Assembly (NCBI RefSeq): GCF_010548305.1
Contig: NZ_JAAGLV010000004.1
Location: 310,001-374,000, forward strand
Direction of reading: 5' to 3'
DNA from: Streptomyces sp. SID13031
GTDB lineage: Bacteria > Actinomycetota > Actinomycetes > Propionibacteriales > Kribbellaceae
Length of the DNA stretch: 64,000 nt
Part shown: positions 43,232-52,025 of the stretch, piece after piece
How the letters are laid out: each line of letters begins with the position of its first letter
Numbering within the stretch: position 1 is the stretch's first letter
Translations under genes and position numbers: made by a program
Notes under the pieces: model-generated
Seen by the model: the letters and a program-made list of their open reading frames with translations, nothing else
The model's database searches: none
What the model was told of the DNA's origin: nothing

Positions 43232-46200
43232 TGAGAGCCAAGCTGGAGACGACGGCCGATCTGTGCGACCTGCTCGGCATCCCGTTCAGTGATCAGCAAC
43301 TGCAGGCGATCACCGCGCCGCTCGCACCGGGGGTGATCGTTGCGGGGGCGGGGTCGGGGAAGACGACGGCGATGGCGGCCCGGGTGGTGTGGCTGATCTG
43401 CACCGGCCAGGTCCAGCCGGAGGAGGTGCTCGGGCTGACCTTCACCAAGAAGGCGGCCAACGAGCTCGACATCAAGATCCGCGACGACCTCACCAAGGCC
43501 GGCGTGCTCGGCTCCACCCTGCCGCGCGACCAGCACCCGATCCTCGCCGCGCACCTGCGCAGCAACGTCCCGAACTGGGAGCCCGAAGAGCCAGGCGAGC
43601 CCGTCGTCTCGACGTACCACGCCTTCGCCGGCACGCTCATCGCCGAGCACGGCCTCCGCCTCGGCCTCGAGCCCGACGTCCGGGTACTTGCCGACGCGAC
43701 CAGGTTCCAGCTGGCCGGCCGCGTCGTCCGCCGGTCCAACGGGCCGATCCGCTTCGCGTCCCATCACGTGCCGACGCTCGTCAACAGCCTGCTGGCCCTC
43801 GACGGCGAGCTGGCTGATCACCTGCTCAGCGCCAACGAAGTACGGGCTCATGACGAGGCTGTGCGGGCCGAGGTCGCCGCCGCCCGCAAGCAGACGGTCG
43901 AGGTGAAGAAGCTCGCCGAGACCGCGTTGAAGCGCGGCGAGATCCTCCAGCTCGTCGAGGAGTACCAGGCGTTCAAGGTTGAGCGCGGCGTCGTCGACTT
44001 CGCGGACCAGATGGCGCTCGGCGCGCGGCTGGCCGAGGAGTGTCCAGAGGTCCCGGTGATCGAGCGAGCGCGGTACAAGGTCGTCCTCCTCGACGAGTAC
44101 CAGGACACCTCGGTCTCCCAACGCCGGATGCTGACCGCCCTGTTCGGCGAGCACGGCCACCCCGTCACCGCGGTCGGCGACCCCTGCCAGGCGATCTACG
44201 GCTGGCGCGGCGCCTCGGTCGCCAACCTGGACGAGTTCCCCGAGCACTTCAAGAACGCAGACGGTACTGCGGCCCGCCGCTACGTCCTGAGTGTCAACCG
44301 TCGCTGCGGCAGCAGGATCCTCGCGGCAGCCAACCAGCACGCGGCCGAGCTCTACGAGCAACACCCCGGCGTCATCCCGCTGGAGGCGCCGCCGGAAGCA
44401 CCCGAGGGCGCGATCACCGTCGGCCTGTTCGAGACGCGCTCGAAGGAGATCGAGTGGGTCGCGGACGCGATCGTCGCCGCCCACAAGATGCCCAGCCGCC
44501 GGTGGAAGGACATCGGCATCCTGATGCGGACGAACGTCGACCTCAGCGCTGTGCACGAGGCGCTGATCGCGCGCAAGGTCCCGGTCGAGGTGGTCGGCCT
44601 CGGCGGACTGCTCGCGCTGCCCGAGGTCGTCGACGTCGTCGCCACCCTGCAGGCGGTCAACGACCTGACCGCGAACGCCGCGATGCTGCGCATCCTGACC
44701 GGCCCGCGGTACAGGATCGGCCACCGCGATCTCGCCTTGCTGGCCAACCGTTCCCGTTCCCTCGCTGACGGCGGCGACCGCCCAGCCGCGGACGATCTCG
44801 TCGCGGCGCTCGACGCGGCGGTGGCCGGTATGGACTCGACGGAGGTCATCTCGCTGGCCGAAGCCGTCGACGACCCCGGCCCGGCCGGCTGGGGATACTC
44901 GGCGGAGGCGCTCGAGCGCTTCAGGGAGCTGTCGACCGAGCTGCGTGACCTGCGCGCGCACGCGGGCGAGCCGCTGCTCGACCTGGTACGCCGGGTGATC
45001 AGCACGATCGGTCTCGACGTCGAGCTCACCGCGACCCCCGACCACGTCGACTCCGGCCGACGTGATCACCTGGCCGCGTTCCTCGATGCCGTGGGCAACT
45101 TCGTCTCCACCGAGTCGAGTGGTTCGCTCGACGGCCTGCTGGCGTACCTGGCGGCCGAAGAGGAGTACGCGGCGGGTCTCGACCTCGCAGTACCGAGCGA
45201 GGCGGACTCGGTGAAGCTGCTGACGACGCACCGGTCGAAGGGGCTCGAGTGGCCGATCGTGTTCGTCCCGACGCTGGTGAACAAGGTGTTCCCGTCGGAC
45301 CGCGGGCGCGACAAGTGGACCACCAACGCGAAGGTGCTGCCGTGGCCGTTGCGCGGTGACGCCGACACGCTGCCCGATTTCCACGACCTGTCGAACGCCG
45401 GGCTGAAGGCCTTCGCCGACGAGTGCAAGAACGTCAACGCGCTGGAGGAGAGAAGGCTCGGGTACGTCGCTTTCACACGCGCCAAGGAGATCCTGGTCGC
45501 GACTGGGCACTGGTGGGGGCCCACGCAGAAACGGCCACGCGGCCCCTCGTCGTACCTGGAGACGCTGAAGAAACATGCGGGGGAGCGGGTCGTCGACTGG
45601 GCGCCGCAGCCCGAGCTCAACGAGGAGAACCCGGAGCTGGCCGAGCAGACGCTCGCGCCCTGGCCGGCTCCGTACGATCCGGCCGGGTACCAGCGCCGCC
45701 TCGAATCGGTCGCGCTGGTCGAGCAGTCGCGCGCGGAAGGTCCGTCGCAGGAGGCCGAGGACTCGCTGCTGCTGGACGAGCAGGCGACGGTCGCGCGCTG
45801 GGACTCCGAGCTGGAGCGATTGTTGTCAGAGGCAAGGGAAAGCCGGAGCCGGAAGGCGTACGACGTCGAGCTGCCCGCTTCGCTGTCGGCGACCCAGGTG
45901 ATGCGGCTGGCGACGGATCCGGACGGGCTGGCGGCTGACCTGGCTCGCCCGATGCCCCGCAAACCCAACCGGGCGGCGCGCTTCGGCACCCGCTTCCACG
46001 CGTGGGTGGAGAGCTACTTCGGCCAGCAGTTCCTGCTCGACCCCGATGATCTGCCAGGCGCTGCCGACGAGGGCATCGTCGACGACACCGACCTGACCGA
46101 GTTGATGGATGCGTTCCGCATCGGCCCCTACGGCGAGCAGATGCCGTACGAGATCGAGGCCCCGTTCGCCCTGGCGATCGGCGGCCGGATGGTCCGCGGC

Positions 46201-46452
46201 CGGATCGACGCCGTCTACCAGGTGATCCGCCCCGACGGCTCCCGCGGCTACGACGTCGTCGACTGGAAGACCAGCCGCAGCGAGACCGCCGATCCACTCC
46301 AGCTGGCCATCTACCGAGTCGCCTGGGCCGAACTCCTCGGCATCCCCGTCGACCAGGTCGGCGCCGCCTTCTACTACGTCCGCACCGGCGACATCATCCG
46401 CCCCGACAACCTCCCCGACCGGCCCGCCCTGATCACCTTGCTCAACGGGTGA
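43231..46452 (+). CDS. adnB: ATP-dependent helicase-nuclease AdnB
   Basis: A 1,073-residue helicase-nuclease. Walker A AGAGSGKTTAM near residue 36, LDEYQDTSVSQ near 285, AIYGWRGAS, LLTTHRSKGLEWP and GYVAFTRAK; the C-terminal nuclease has GTRFHAWVESYF, RGRIDAVYQ and VVDWKTSRS with QLAIYRVAW. No Fe-S cysteine set is seen, unlike AdnA. Start overlaps the adnA stop by one base (TGATG), ensuring equal synthesis of the heterodimer. Confidence 0.94.
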   Translation: MRAKLETTADLCDLLGIPFSDQQLQAITAPLAPGVIVAGAGSGKTTAMAARVVWLICTGQVQPEEVLGLTFTKKAANELDIKIRDDLTKAGVLGSTLPRDQHPILAAHLRSNVPNWEPEEPGEPVVSTYHAFAGTLIAEHGLRLGLEPDVRVLADATRFQLAGRVVRRSNGPIRFASHHVPTLVNSLLALDGELADHLLSANEVRAHDEAVRAEVAAARKQTVEVKKLAETALKRGEILQLVEEYQAFKVERGVVDFADQMALGARLAEECPEVPVIERARYKVVLLDEYQDTSVSQRRMLTALFGEHGHPVTAVGDPCQAIYGWRGASVANLDEFPEHFKNADGTAARRYVLSVNRRCGSRILAAANQHAAELYEQHPGVIPLEAPPEAPEGAITVGLFETRSKEIEWVADAIVAAHKMPSRRWKDIGILMRTNVDLSAVHEALIARKVPVEVVGLGGLLALPEVVDVVATLQAVNDLTANAAMLRILTGPRYRIGHRDLALLANRSRSLADGGDRPAADDLVAALDAAVAGMDSTEVISLAEAVDDPGPAGWGYSAEALERFRELSTELRDLRAHAGEPLLDLVRRVISTIGLDVELTATPDHVDSGRRDHLAAFLDAVGNFVSTESSGSLDGLLAYLAAEEEYAAGLDLAVPSEADSVKLLTTHRSKGLEWPIVFVPTLVNKVFPSDRGRDKWTTNAKVLPWPLRGDADTLPDFHDLSNAGLKAFADECKNVNALEERRLGYVAFTRAKEILVATGHWWGPTQKRPRGPSSYLETLKKHAGERVVDWAPQPELNEENPELAEQTLAPWPAPYDPAGYQRRLESVALVEQSRAEGPSQEAEDSLLLDEQATVARWDSELERLLSEARESRSRKAYDVELPASLSATQVMRLATDPDGLAADLARPMPRKPNRAARFGTRFHAWVESYFGQQFLLDPDDLPGAADEGIVDDTDLTELMDAFRIGPYGEQMPYEIEAPFALAIGGRMVRGRIDAVYQVIRPDGSRGYDVVDWKTSRSETADPLQLAIYRVAWAELLGIPVDQVGAAFYYVRTGDIIRPDNLPDRPALITLLNG

Positions 46453-46458
46453 GCGAGC

Positions 46459-46535
46459 GCCGCCGGACCTGTCCCGCCGTGTCAGCAGTTTCGTTGCGCA
46501 ACTCCCGACACGGCGCACCAGCGAGGCCCGGCGGC
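46459..46535. terminator. Nested hairpin between convergent adnB and PEBP genes
   Basis: Outer arms GCCGCCGG (46459-46466) and CCGGCGGC (46528-46535); inner arms CGCCGTGTC (46475-46483) and GACACGGCG (46507-46515). Placed between convergent gene ends 7 bases from each, it probably stops transcription both ways. Confidence 0.65.
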
Positions 46536-46542
46536 CGGATCG

Positions 46543-47070
46543 TCACCCGACGGCGATGGGGATCAACGTCGCGCGGGCGATCGTGTGGCTGCCGATCGTG
46601 AAGCCGAGCAGCGCGCCGCTCGCAGTCGGACCGACGCCGGACTTGGCGACGTCCAGCGCGGTGATGGCGATGTAGTAGTTGTGGACGCCGGAGCCGCTCG
46701 GCGGTGCGCCGCCGATGTAGCGGAACGCGCCGGCGTCGCCGGGGAGCTGTAGCGCGCCGGCAGGCAGGGACTTGCCGTTCGGGATGCCCGCGTTCTCAGG
46801 CAGCGACGTCGTGGTCGCTGGCAGGTCTGCCACGACCCAGTGCCAGAACCCGCTCCCGGTCGGCGCCTGCGGGTCGTACATCGAGATGACGAAACTCTTC
46901 GTCCGCTTCGGGAAACCGGACCAGGAAAGCTGCGGGGAGACATCCTTCCCACCAGGTACTCCGAAGATGCCGGACAGTTGGGCCGTCGGCAACGGCCGGC
47001 CCTTCCGCACGGTCTTGCCCCCGTCATGCCACCCCACATCGCAAACCGCCTCGACTGAGCTAACCGACAA
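46543..47070 (-). CDS. YbhB/YbcL-family (PEBP/Raf-kinase-inhibitor-like) protein
   Basis: A protein of up to 175 residues with the PEBP ligand-pocket motifs DVSPQLSWSGFP, YDPQAPTGSGFWHWVVADLP and the APPSGSGVHNYYI segment. The start is uncertain: TTG at 47070 or GTG at 47037. It follows the Uma2 gene by 2 bases, so the two may be co-transcribed. Function in bacteria unclear. Confidence 0.85.
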   Translation of the reverse strand: MSVSSVEAVCDVGWHDGGKTVRKGRPLPTAQLSGIFGVPGGKDVSPQLSWSGFPKRTKSFVISMYDPQAPTGSGFWHWVVADLPATTTSLPENAGIPNGKSLPAGALQLPGDAGAFRYIGGAPPSGSGVHNYYIAITALDVAKSGVGPTASGALLGFTIGSHTIARATLIPIAVG

Positions 47071-47072
47071 GC

Positions 47073-47618
47073 TCAGCGGGAACGATCCCGAACAGCAAAC
47101 GGCAGCCCGGCCTCGAACGCCTCATCAGCCTTCACCACAGCCCGCTCGACATACCGTCCGTCCTCCAACTCCAGCACAGTCAGCATCTCGACCTCCGGAT
47201 CAAAGATCCAGTACGACTCGATGCCGGACTGTTCGTACGCCAACCGCTTCCAGACAAGGTCCTTGGAGCGCGTTGCCGGAGACAGGACCTCCACGGCGAG
47301 CAGCAGTTGCGCGATGACTTTCTGGCCCACGTCTTCTTTCCGGCAGACGAGGACATCTGGCTGCAAGGACTTGTGCACATCCGGTTGAAAGTCCATCGGA
47401 GCGATGAAGACGTTCAGATCCGGCAGACAGCCAGCGAGCAAACGAGCGGCGAGCTGGAGTGCTGCATCCTGGTGGATCGGCAGTGGCGAGGGAGTCACCA
47501 GCAGAGTCCCGTCTACCAACTCGTAGCGCATGCCGTCGTCGGGCATGCCATCCAAATCCGCGAGGGTGAATCCGCCTGGCTCAAGTGGTTGCACGGCTGG
47601 TGCCTCCTTATCGGTCAC
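47073..47618 (-). CDS. Uma2-family endonuclease-like protein (DUF820)
   Basis: A 181-residue protein of the PD-(D/E)XK-type Uma2 family: RYELVDGTLLVTPSPLPIHQ, the catalytic Asp in QPDVLVCRKED and Glu in LAVEVLSPATRSKDLVWKR, then YWIFDPE. Family members are common in multicellular or large-genome bacteria but their biological role is unknown. It is one of three neighbouring copies on the same strand. Confidence 0.88.
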   Translation of the reverse strand: MTDKEAPAVQPLEPGGFTLADLDGMPDDGMRYELVDGTLLVTPSPLPIHQDAALQLAARLLAGCLPDLNVFIAPMDFQPDVHKSLQPDVLVCRKEDVGQKVIAQLLLAVEVLSPATRSKDLVWKRLAYEQSGIESYWIFDPEVEMLTVLELEDGRYVERAVVKADEAFEAGLPFAVRDRSR

Positions 47619-47703
47619 TCGGCCAGGATTCCGGATTCAGGCAGGGCGTGGGCAGGCCAATCCGCCACCTGCCCGCAATCTGCCCCAAAGCGTGCCCCGG
47701 CAT

Positions 47704-48083
47704 TTAGTGGACGAGCTCGCGCGGGACGATCCGGACGGAGAACGGCAGTTCGGCTTCGAAGGCCTCGGCACCCTTCGCCATGGCCCGCTCGACATACTGC
47801 CCGCCGACCAGTTCGAGCACCGTCAAGACCTCCTGCTCGGGATCGATCAGCCAGTAGGAGCAGCCCCCGGACTCCTCGTAGATCGCGCGCTTGAGTAGCA
47901 GGTCGACCATCCGGGTGAATGGCGAGAGGATCTCGACGGCAAGCAGTAGCGAGAGTCGCAGGGCGTCTGGCCCGGGCTGTCTCGGCTCGCCGCGATCTGG
48001 TGCGGCAAGGTCGGTAGCGGGGTCAGCAGATACATCCCGTCGATCAGCTCGTATCGCAGGGTCGGCGCGGTCATCAAGGTCAC
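47704..48083 (-). pseudogene. Uma2-family gene, broken by internal deletion and frameshift
   Basis: The N-terminal piece (TLRYELIDGMYLLTPLPTLPHQ) and the C-terminal piece (SLLLAVEILSPFTRMVDLLLKRA, then SYWLIDPEQEVLTVLEL) are in different frames and join near 47975-48000. About 45 residues between, including the QPDV catalytic Asp, are missing. It cannot make an active enzyme. Confidence 0.85.
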
Positions 48084-48164
48084 CTGATCAGCATGGTGGT
48101 GATTCGGCGACGCACGTGGCGGTTTGGATGATCTGCCCCGAGACTGCCCCGCCGTCTGCCCCGG

Positions 48165-48731
48165 TCAGCCTGTGAGTGCTGCGGGGGAGAGGGTGACGGG
48201 GAAAGGCGTGGTGGTGTGGAAGGTTTCTTCGCCTTGGAGGACTGCTTCGCAGGTGTAGTGGTCGTTGGTGAGGTGGAGGATGGTGAGTTCCTGGCGGTCG
48301 GGGTCGAGGAGCCAGTACGCCGGTACGCCGTGCTGCGCGTAGAGCTCGCGTTTCGTCACCACGTCGGTGACTCGGGTGGTTGGTGAGAGCACCTCGACGG
48401 CGAGTTCTGCCTCCTGGACGTACTGCGGGCCCGCGCCGGCGCGTGCGGTGACGAGGATGTCGGGGCGGAGCGAGAGCCGGCGCGTCGGCCGGAAGTCGAG
48501 TGAGCCGACGGAGACGAGCAGGTCGGCAGTACAGGCCTGTTTGAGCAGCACCATCAGCGCGACGACCGCCGCCTGGTGGGACGGCGGCTGGACCCCCGTC
48601 ACCGCCAGCCTTCCGTCGATCACCTCAAACCGCCGGGCGTCCGGTGCCCGCACTCCAGCACCCGCTGAGCAATTGGCCGGTACGGCGTTCGCCAGTCCAG
48701 CGGCCTCGAGATTCGCCAGTCGTTCGATCAC
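48165..48731 (-). CDS. Uma2-family endonuclease-like protein (DUF820)
   Basis: A 188-residue Uma2 protein with RRFEVIDGRLAVTGVQPPSHQ, RPDILVTARAG and LAVEVLSPTTRVTDVVTKRELYAQHGVPAYWLLDPDRQ. The catalytic Asp and Glu are kept. Less similar to the other two copies than they are to each other. It is divergent from the DUF2975 gene, with a DnaA-box-like site and a long palindrome in the gap. Confidence 0.88.
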   Translation of the reverse strand: MIERLANLEAAGLANAVPANCSAGAGVRAPDARRFEVIDGRLAVTGVQPPSHQAAVVALMVLLKQACTADLLVSVGSLDFRPTRRLSLRPDILVTARAGAGPQYVQEAELAVEVLSPTTRVTDVVTKRELYAQHGVPAYWLLDPDRQELTILHLTNDHYTCEAVLQGEETFHTTTPFPVTLSPAALTG

Positions 48732-48770
48732 CCGACCAGCATCGCCGAAACGCCCCGACCGCCGCTGAAG

Positions 48771-48779
48771 TTATCCACA
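48771..48779 (+). promoter_or_regulatory. DnaA-box-like site between Uma2 and DUF2975 genes
   Basis: Exact TTATCCACA, the third copy in the window, in the divergent promoter region. Confidence 0.4.
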
Positions 48780-48800
48780 GTTGACGCCAGGCCCCGCCAG

Positions 48801-48840
48801 GCATATCGTTTTTCAATATCCATATTGTTTAACGATATGC
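48801..48840. promoter_or_regulatory. AT-rich 40-base palindrome before the DUF2975-Xre operon
   Basis: GCATATCGTT (48801-48810) and AACGATATGC (48831-48840) are exact inverted copies; inside, CAATAT and ATATTG pair as well. It ends 15 bases before the DUF2975 start and is much more AT-rich than its surroundings. The co-encoded Xre-type regulator is the likely ligand. Confidence 0.75.
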
Positions 48841-48855
48841 GCAGGAAGGTTTCTC

Positions 48856-49452
48856 ATGGATCAACGGATGGGTACCTGGCTACGGCGGCTCCGGATCACC
48901 TCGACCGTCGTCTTCGTCGCCGTACTGTGCGCCACGGTCGCGTTACTGGTGATCGCCTTCATCCCGCGCTCGCCGGTCGTGCTGGACCTGCCGAGTTCGC
49001 TGCTGTCCGGCCTGCAAGGCGTCGACGGGGTGAAGTCGGGTGCCGTGGTCGACCCGGAGGGCACGATCCCCTTCAGCCTCACTGACCCGTCCCTTGCGCA
49101 GCGGCTGCTCTCCCTCGCCACGGTCCTGCCGGGCGCGCTCGTGGTTGCCGAGGTCGCCCGCCGGCTGGCGGCGCTCCTGCGAGCCGCGGAGGCAAGCGAC
49201 CCCTTCACTGCCGGTACGGTCCGTGAGTTGACGTTCATCGCGAAGCTCACCGCCTTCGGTGGCGTCGGCGCCTGGGCGCTCGCCAGCGCCGCGATGTCGG
49301 TGCTCTCGTCGACGGTGCTCGACTCCGGTACTGCGGTCAAGGCGGACGGCTCGCCGTTCTGGTCACTCGCGGTCGGCTTCATCTTCGCGGCCGTTGCCCA
49401 ACTCCTCGCTCGCGGCGTCGCCATGCGGGCCGAGCTGGACACCGTCATCTGA
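48856..49452 (+). CDS. DUF2975 membrane protein
   Basis: A 198-residue membrane protein with four hydrophobic segments matching DUF2975. The family is regularly paired with a YozG-like Xre regulator, as here. ATG at 48856 follows AGGAAGG. Function unknown. Confidence 0.85.
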   Translation: MDQRMGTWLRRLRITSTVVFVAVLCATVALLVIAFIPRSPVVLDLPSSLLSGLQGVDGVKSGAVVDPEGTIPFSLTDPSLAQRLLSLATVLPGALVVAEVARRLAALLRAAEASDPFTAGTVRELTFIAKLTAFGGVGAWALASAAMSVLSSTVLDSGTAVKADGSPFWSLAVGFIFAAVAQLLARGVAMRAELDTVI

Positions 49453-49730
49453 TGCCCAAGGCAACCAAGCGGCAAGGGCAACCCGAACGGGGCAAGCAAC
49501 CTGAGCCCGCCGAATCGCTCGAGCATCGGATCACCATCCATCTGGACGAGCTGCTCATCGCCCGCAACATGACCCTGGTCGACCTCGCGGCGCGCGTCGG
49601 TGTAACGGTCGCCAATCTCTCCATCCTGAAGAACGGCCACGCCCGGGCCGTCCGCTTCAGCACCCTCACCGCCATCTGCGACGCCCTCGACTGCACCCCC
49701 GCCGACCTGATCGGCCTCGAGCGCCAGTAG
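49452..49730 (+). CDS. Xre-family (YozG-like) transcriptional regulator
   Basis: A 92-residue regulator with a basic N-terminal tail and a helix-turn-helix (LVDLAARVGVTVANLSILKNG near residues 42-62). It overlaps the DUF2975 stop by one base. Probable autoregulator through the palindrome upstream. Directly after its stop, in the same frame, a TetR gene remnant begins. Confidence 0.88.
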   Translation: MPKATKRQGQPERGKQPEPAESLEHRITIHLDELLIARNMTLVDLAARVGVTVANLSILKNGHARAVRFSTLTAICDALDCTPADLIGLERQ

Positions 49731-50169
49731 AAGCGCCAGGCCCTCGGGAACAAGGCGACCATCCTGCGCGAGATCGCCAAGGCATGGATCGCCGATGCCG
49801 AGACCCAGCGGCTGTCGGAATTCGCGCTGGCGGCGCCCGACCCGGTTGATCGGCTCCGGCAGACCGCGCACTGGCATCGCCGCCAGTTCGAGGCCGGGTA
49901 CGACGTGATCGTCATCTACCAGGAGGCGGCGCGGGCAGAACCCGGGATGGCCAAGGAGCTGCGCGGATGTGGGACGCCCGCGAGCACGACCTCGCGAAGT
50001 GCCTCGCCGCCTTGAGGGCGAGCTGGCGGTCACCGCGACCCGCGCGCTGGACATCCTGCTCGCCTGCATGGTTGCCGAGGTCTACCGGACCCTCGTCCTG
50101 GAACGCGGCTGGTCGCTCGACGAGTACGAACGCTGGCTGGGCGATGCCCTGATCGCCCAGCTTCTCTAA
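49731..50169 (+). pseudogene. TetR-family regulator remnant (no HTH, two frameshifts)
   Basis: Three reading frames together give a TetR C-terminal domain: GNKATILREIAKAWIADAET and on to KELRG in the first (49731-49966), MWDAREHDLAKCLAAL in the second (from 49967), and EGELAVTATRALDILLACMV to the stop in the third. Each switch fits loss of one base. The N-terminal helix-turn-helix is absent; the remnant starts in the third helix and is joined to the stop of the Xre gene. Confidence 0.85.
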
Positions 50170-52022
50170 CCAGCCAAGGGGTTTTGCAGTGTTCCGACGA
50201 ACTGCAGTGAGCCGGACACGTCGGTGAGGTCGACCATGCTCTGGTTGTTGCGCAGTTGTAGCCGGTTCAAGCAGGACAGGGCGAACTCGGATCCGAACAG
50301 GTCGTACTTCGCGAACGCCGCCGCCAGCTCGGGGGTCGCCTCCTGATAGTCACGCACCGACTCCGCGACGACCGCCCAGAACTCCTCCGGCGACAACAAC
50401 CCCTCGCCGTCGAGCAACGGCGCCAGGAACCGGAAGATGCAGTCGAACACATCGGTGAAGATGCTCAGCAGCTTCTCGTCGTCCGGAACGTCGGTGACGC
50501 GAACCCGCTCGATCTCCGCGGGCAACGAGGTCGCCGTGCTCAGAACGGCGATTTCCTCGGCGATGTCCTTCATGATCGCCCGCACGGGCACGCCGTCCCG
50601 CAGTACGAGGATGAGGTTTTCGCCATGGGGCATGAAGACCAGCTCGTAGGCGTAGAAGCAATGCAGCAGTGGCACCAGGTAGGCATCGACATACGAGCGC
50701 ACCCACTCGGTCGCGGTCAATCCCGATGCCCGGATCAGTGCACCCGCCAAGGCCGAACCGTGCCGGTCGACGTGTAGCAGCGACGCCATCGTCGCCAGCC
50801 GCTCGCCGGGAGCCAGCGTCGGTACCGGGCTCTCGCGCCACAAGGCGGAAAGCATCTTCCGGTACGGCGAAGTCGCACTGGTCGCCGCTTCGTAGTACCG
50901 GTTGTGGTAGCCGACGGCGGCGATCTCGCGCAGTACGGAGAAGCCGTGGCGCTTGAGCACCGCGTCGTTCTCGACCAGGTCGTGCACCCAGTCGTTGATC
51001 GCGGGCGTCTTCGCCATGTACGCCGGGGACAGGCCGCGCATGAAACCCATGTTGAGCACGGACAGCGCCGTCTTCACATAATTCCGGTCCTGGTTCACGC
51101 GATTGAAAAAGGTGCGAATCGACTGCTGGGCCTGGTAGTCGTCATCGCTGGTACCGAGGTGGATGATGTGCCGTTGCGCGATATCCGCGGCGAAGGTGAT
51201 CGACGTCTTGTTGTCCCACTGCCACGGGTGCACGGGCATCAGGTGGTAGTCGGCCGGCTCGGCGCCGACGGACCGGATCCGCTCGCTGAACCGTTGCAGG
51301 ACAGGGGCTCCGAGCTCGGTGCGCAGCATGTCGTCGTAGCTGATCGTGCGGCTGTGCGAGACCGTCGAACGATCGCGGCGGACCGCGATCCAGACCAGTC
51401 GCACGGGTGCGCCGGCCTCGGGGGCGAAGGCGCGATAGTCCTCGACGCCGAACCCGAGCCGCCCGTTGTTCGCCACGAAACAAGGGTGTCCCTCGGTCAT
51501 CGCCGACTCGATCGTCTGGAAGTCGGCGCCGGCCAGGTCGGCCGCGGTCAGGTCGTCCTTGGCCAGCTTGTACGCCGAACTGGCGAGCGTGCTGCTGATC
51601 TCCTCGAGGTAGACGGGCAGCATCTCGGCCCCGATCCCCAACTGCTCGTGAAACTCGGTGATGAAGTCCAGCGCGTCAACGGGTGCGTCAACAGGTGCAG
51701 CAACGGGTGTGTCAACAAGTGCATCAACGGCCGCACCGTCGCCGACCATGCCGGCCACGCCGGCCACGCTGGTCCCGGTGGTGTCGCCGGCGCTGTCGCC
51801 GACGCGGGTCCGGGTGATGCTGGCGGCATCGACCTCCCAATGATTCAAGGGATACTGCTTAGCCTTGAAGTAATACTTACTCGTAACGTTCGCGACGATG
51901 TAGCCGCTTCCCGAGGCGACCGGTTCGAAGAGTCGCTCGTGGCTGAACTCGGCGAGCGCCTTGCGGACCAGCGCGCGGTTCGCAACGGCCCAGGTGTCGG
52001 GCTGGAGATGGGTGGTCGTCAT
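50166..52022 (-). CDS. desD: NIS siderophore synthetase DesD-like (IucA/IucC family)
   Basis: A 618-residue synthetase that couples hydroxamate units with ATP to form desferrioxamine-type siderophores. Motifs seen: GHPCFVANNGRLGFGVEDYR and HPWQWDNK in the N-terminal region, the ATP-site SALVxx-like LSVLNMGFMRGLSPAY, and HGENLILVLRDG. Residues about 72-117 are a Val/Ala/Asp/Pro low-complexity insert absent from typical members. It starts 4 bases after desC. desA and desB are not in the window. Confidence 0.9.
   Translation of the reverse strand: MTTTHLQPDTWAVANRALVRKALAEFSHERLFEPVASGSGYIVANVTSKYYFKAKQYPLNHWEVDAASITRTRVGDSAGDTTGTSVAGVAGMVGDGAAVDALVDTPVAAPVDAPVDALDFITEFHEQLGIGAEMLPVYLEEISSTLASSAYKLAKDDLTAADLAGADFQTIESAMTEGHPCFVANNGRLGFGVEDYRAFAPEAGAPVRLVWIAVRRDRSTVSHSRTISYDDMLRTELGAPVLQRFSERIRSVGAEPADYHLMPVHPWQWDNKTSITFAADIAQRHIIHLGTSDDDYQAQQSIRTFFNRVNQDRNYVKTALSVLNMGFMRGLSPAYMAKTPAINDWVHDLVENDAVLKRHGFSVLREIAAVGYHNRYYEAATSATSPYRKMLSALWRESPVPTLAPGERLATMASLLHVDRHGSALAGALIRASGLTATEWVRSYVDAYLVPLLHCFYAYELVFMPHGENLILVLRDGVPVRAIMKDIAEEIAVLSTATSLPAEIERVRVTDVPDDEKLLSIFTDVFDCIFRFLAPLLDGEGLLSPEEFWAVVAESVRDYQEATPELAAAFAKYDLFGSEFALSCLNRLQLRNNQSMVDLTDVSGSLQFVGTLQNPLAG
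51672..51809 (-). repeat. Low-complexity insert inside desD
   Basis: Imperfect 12-base repeats of the GCGTCAACGGGT type code for alternating V-D-A/T-P units, in the loop between the first beta segment and FITEFHEQLG. It probably forms a flexible surface loop. Confidence 0.7.
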
Positions 52023-52025
52023 AGG

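Noticed and set aside
42940-45576. 878-codon minus-strand open frame
   Set aside because: Antisense of adnA/adnB, low-complexity composition, no start signal. Open frames of this kind are usual at this GC content.
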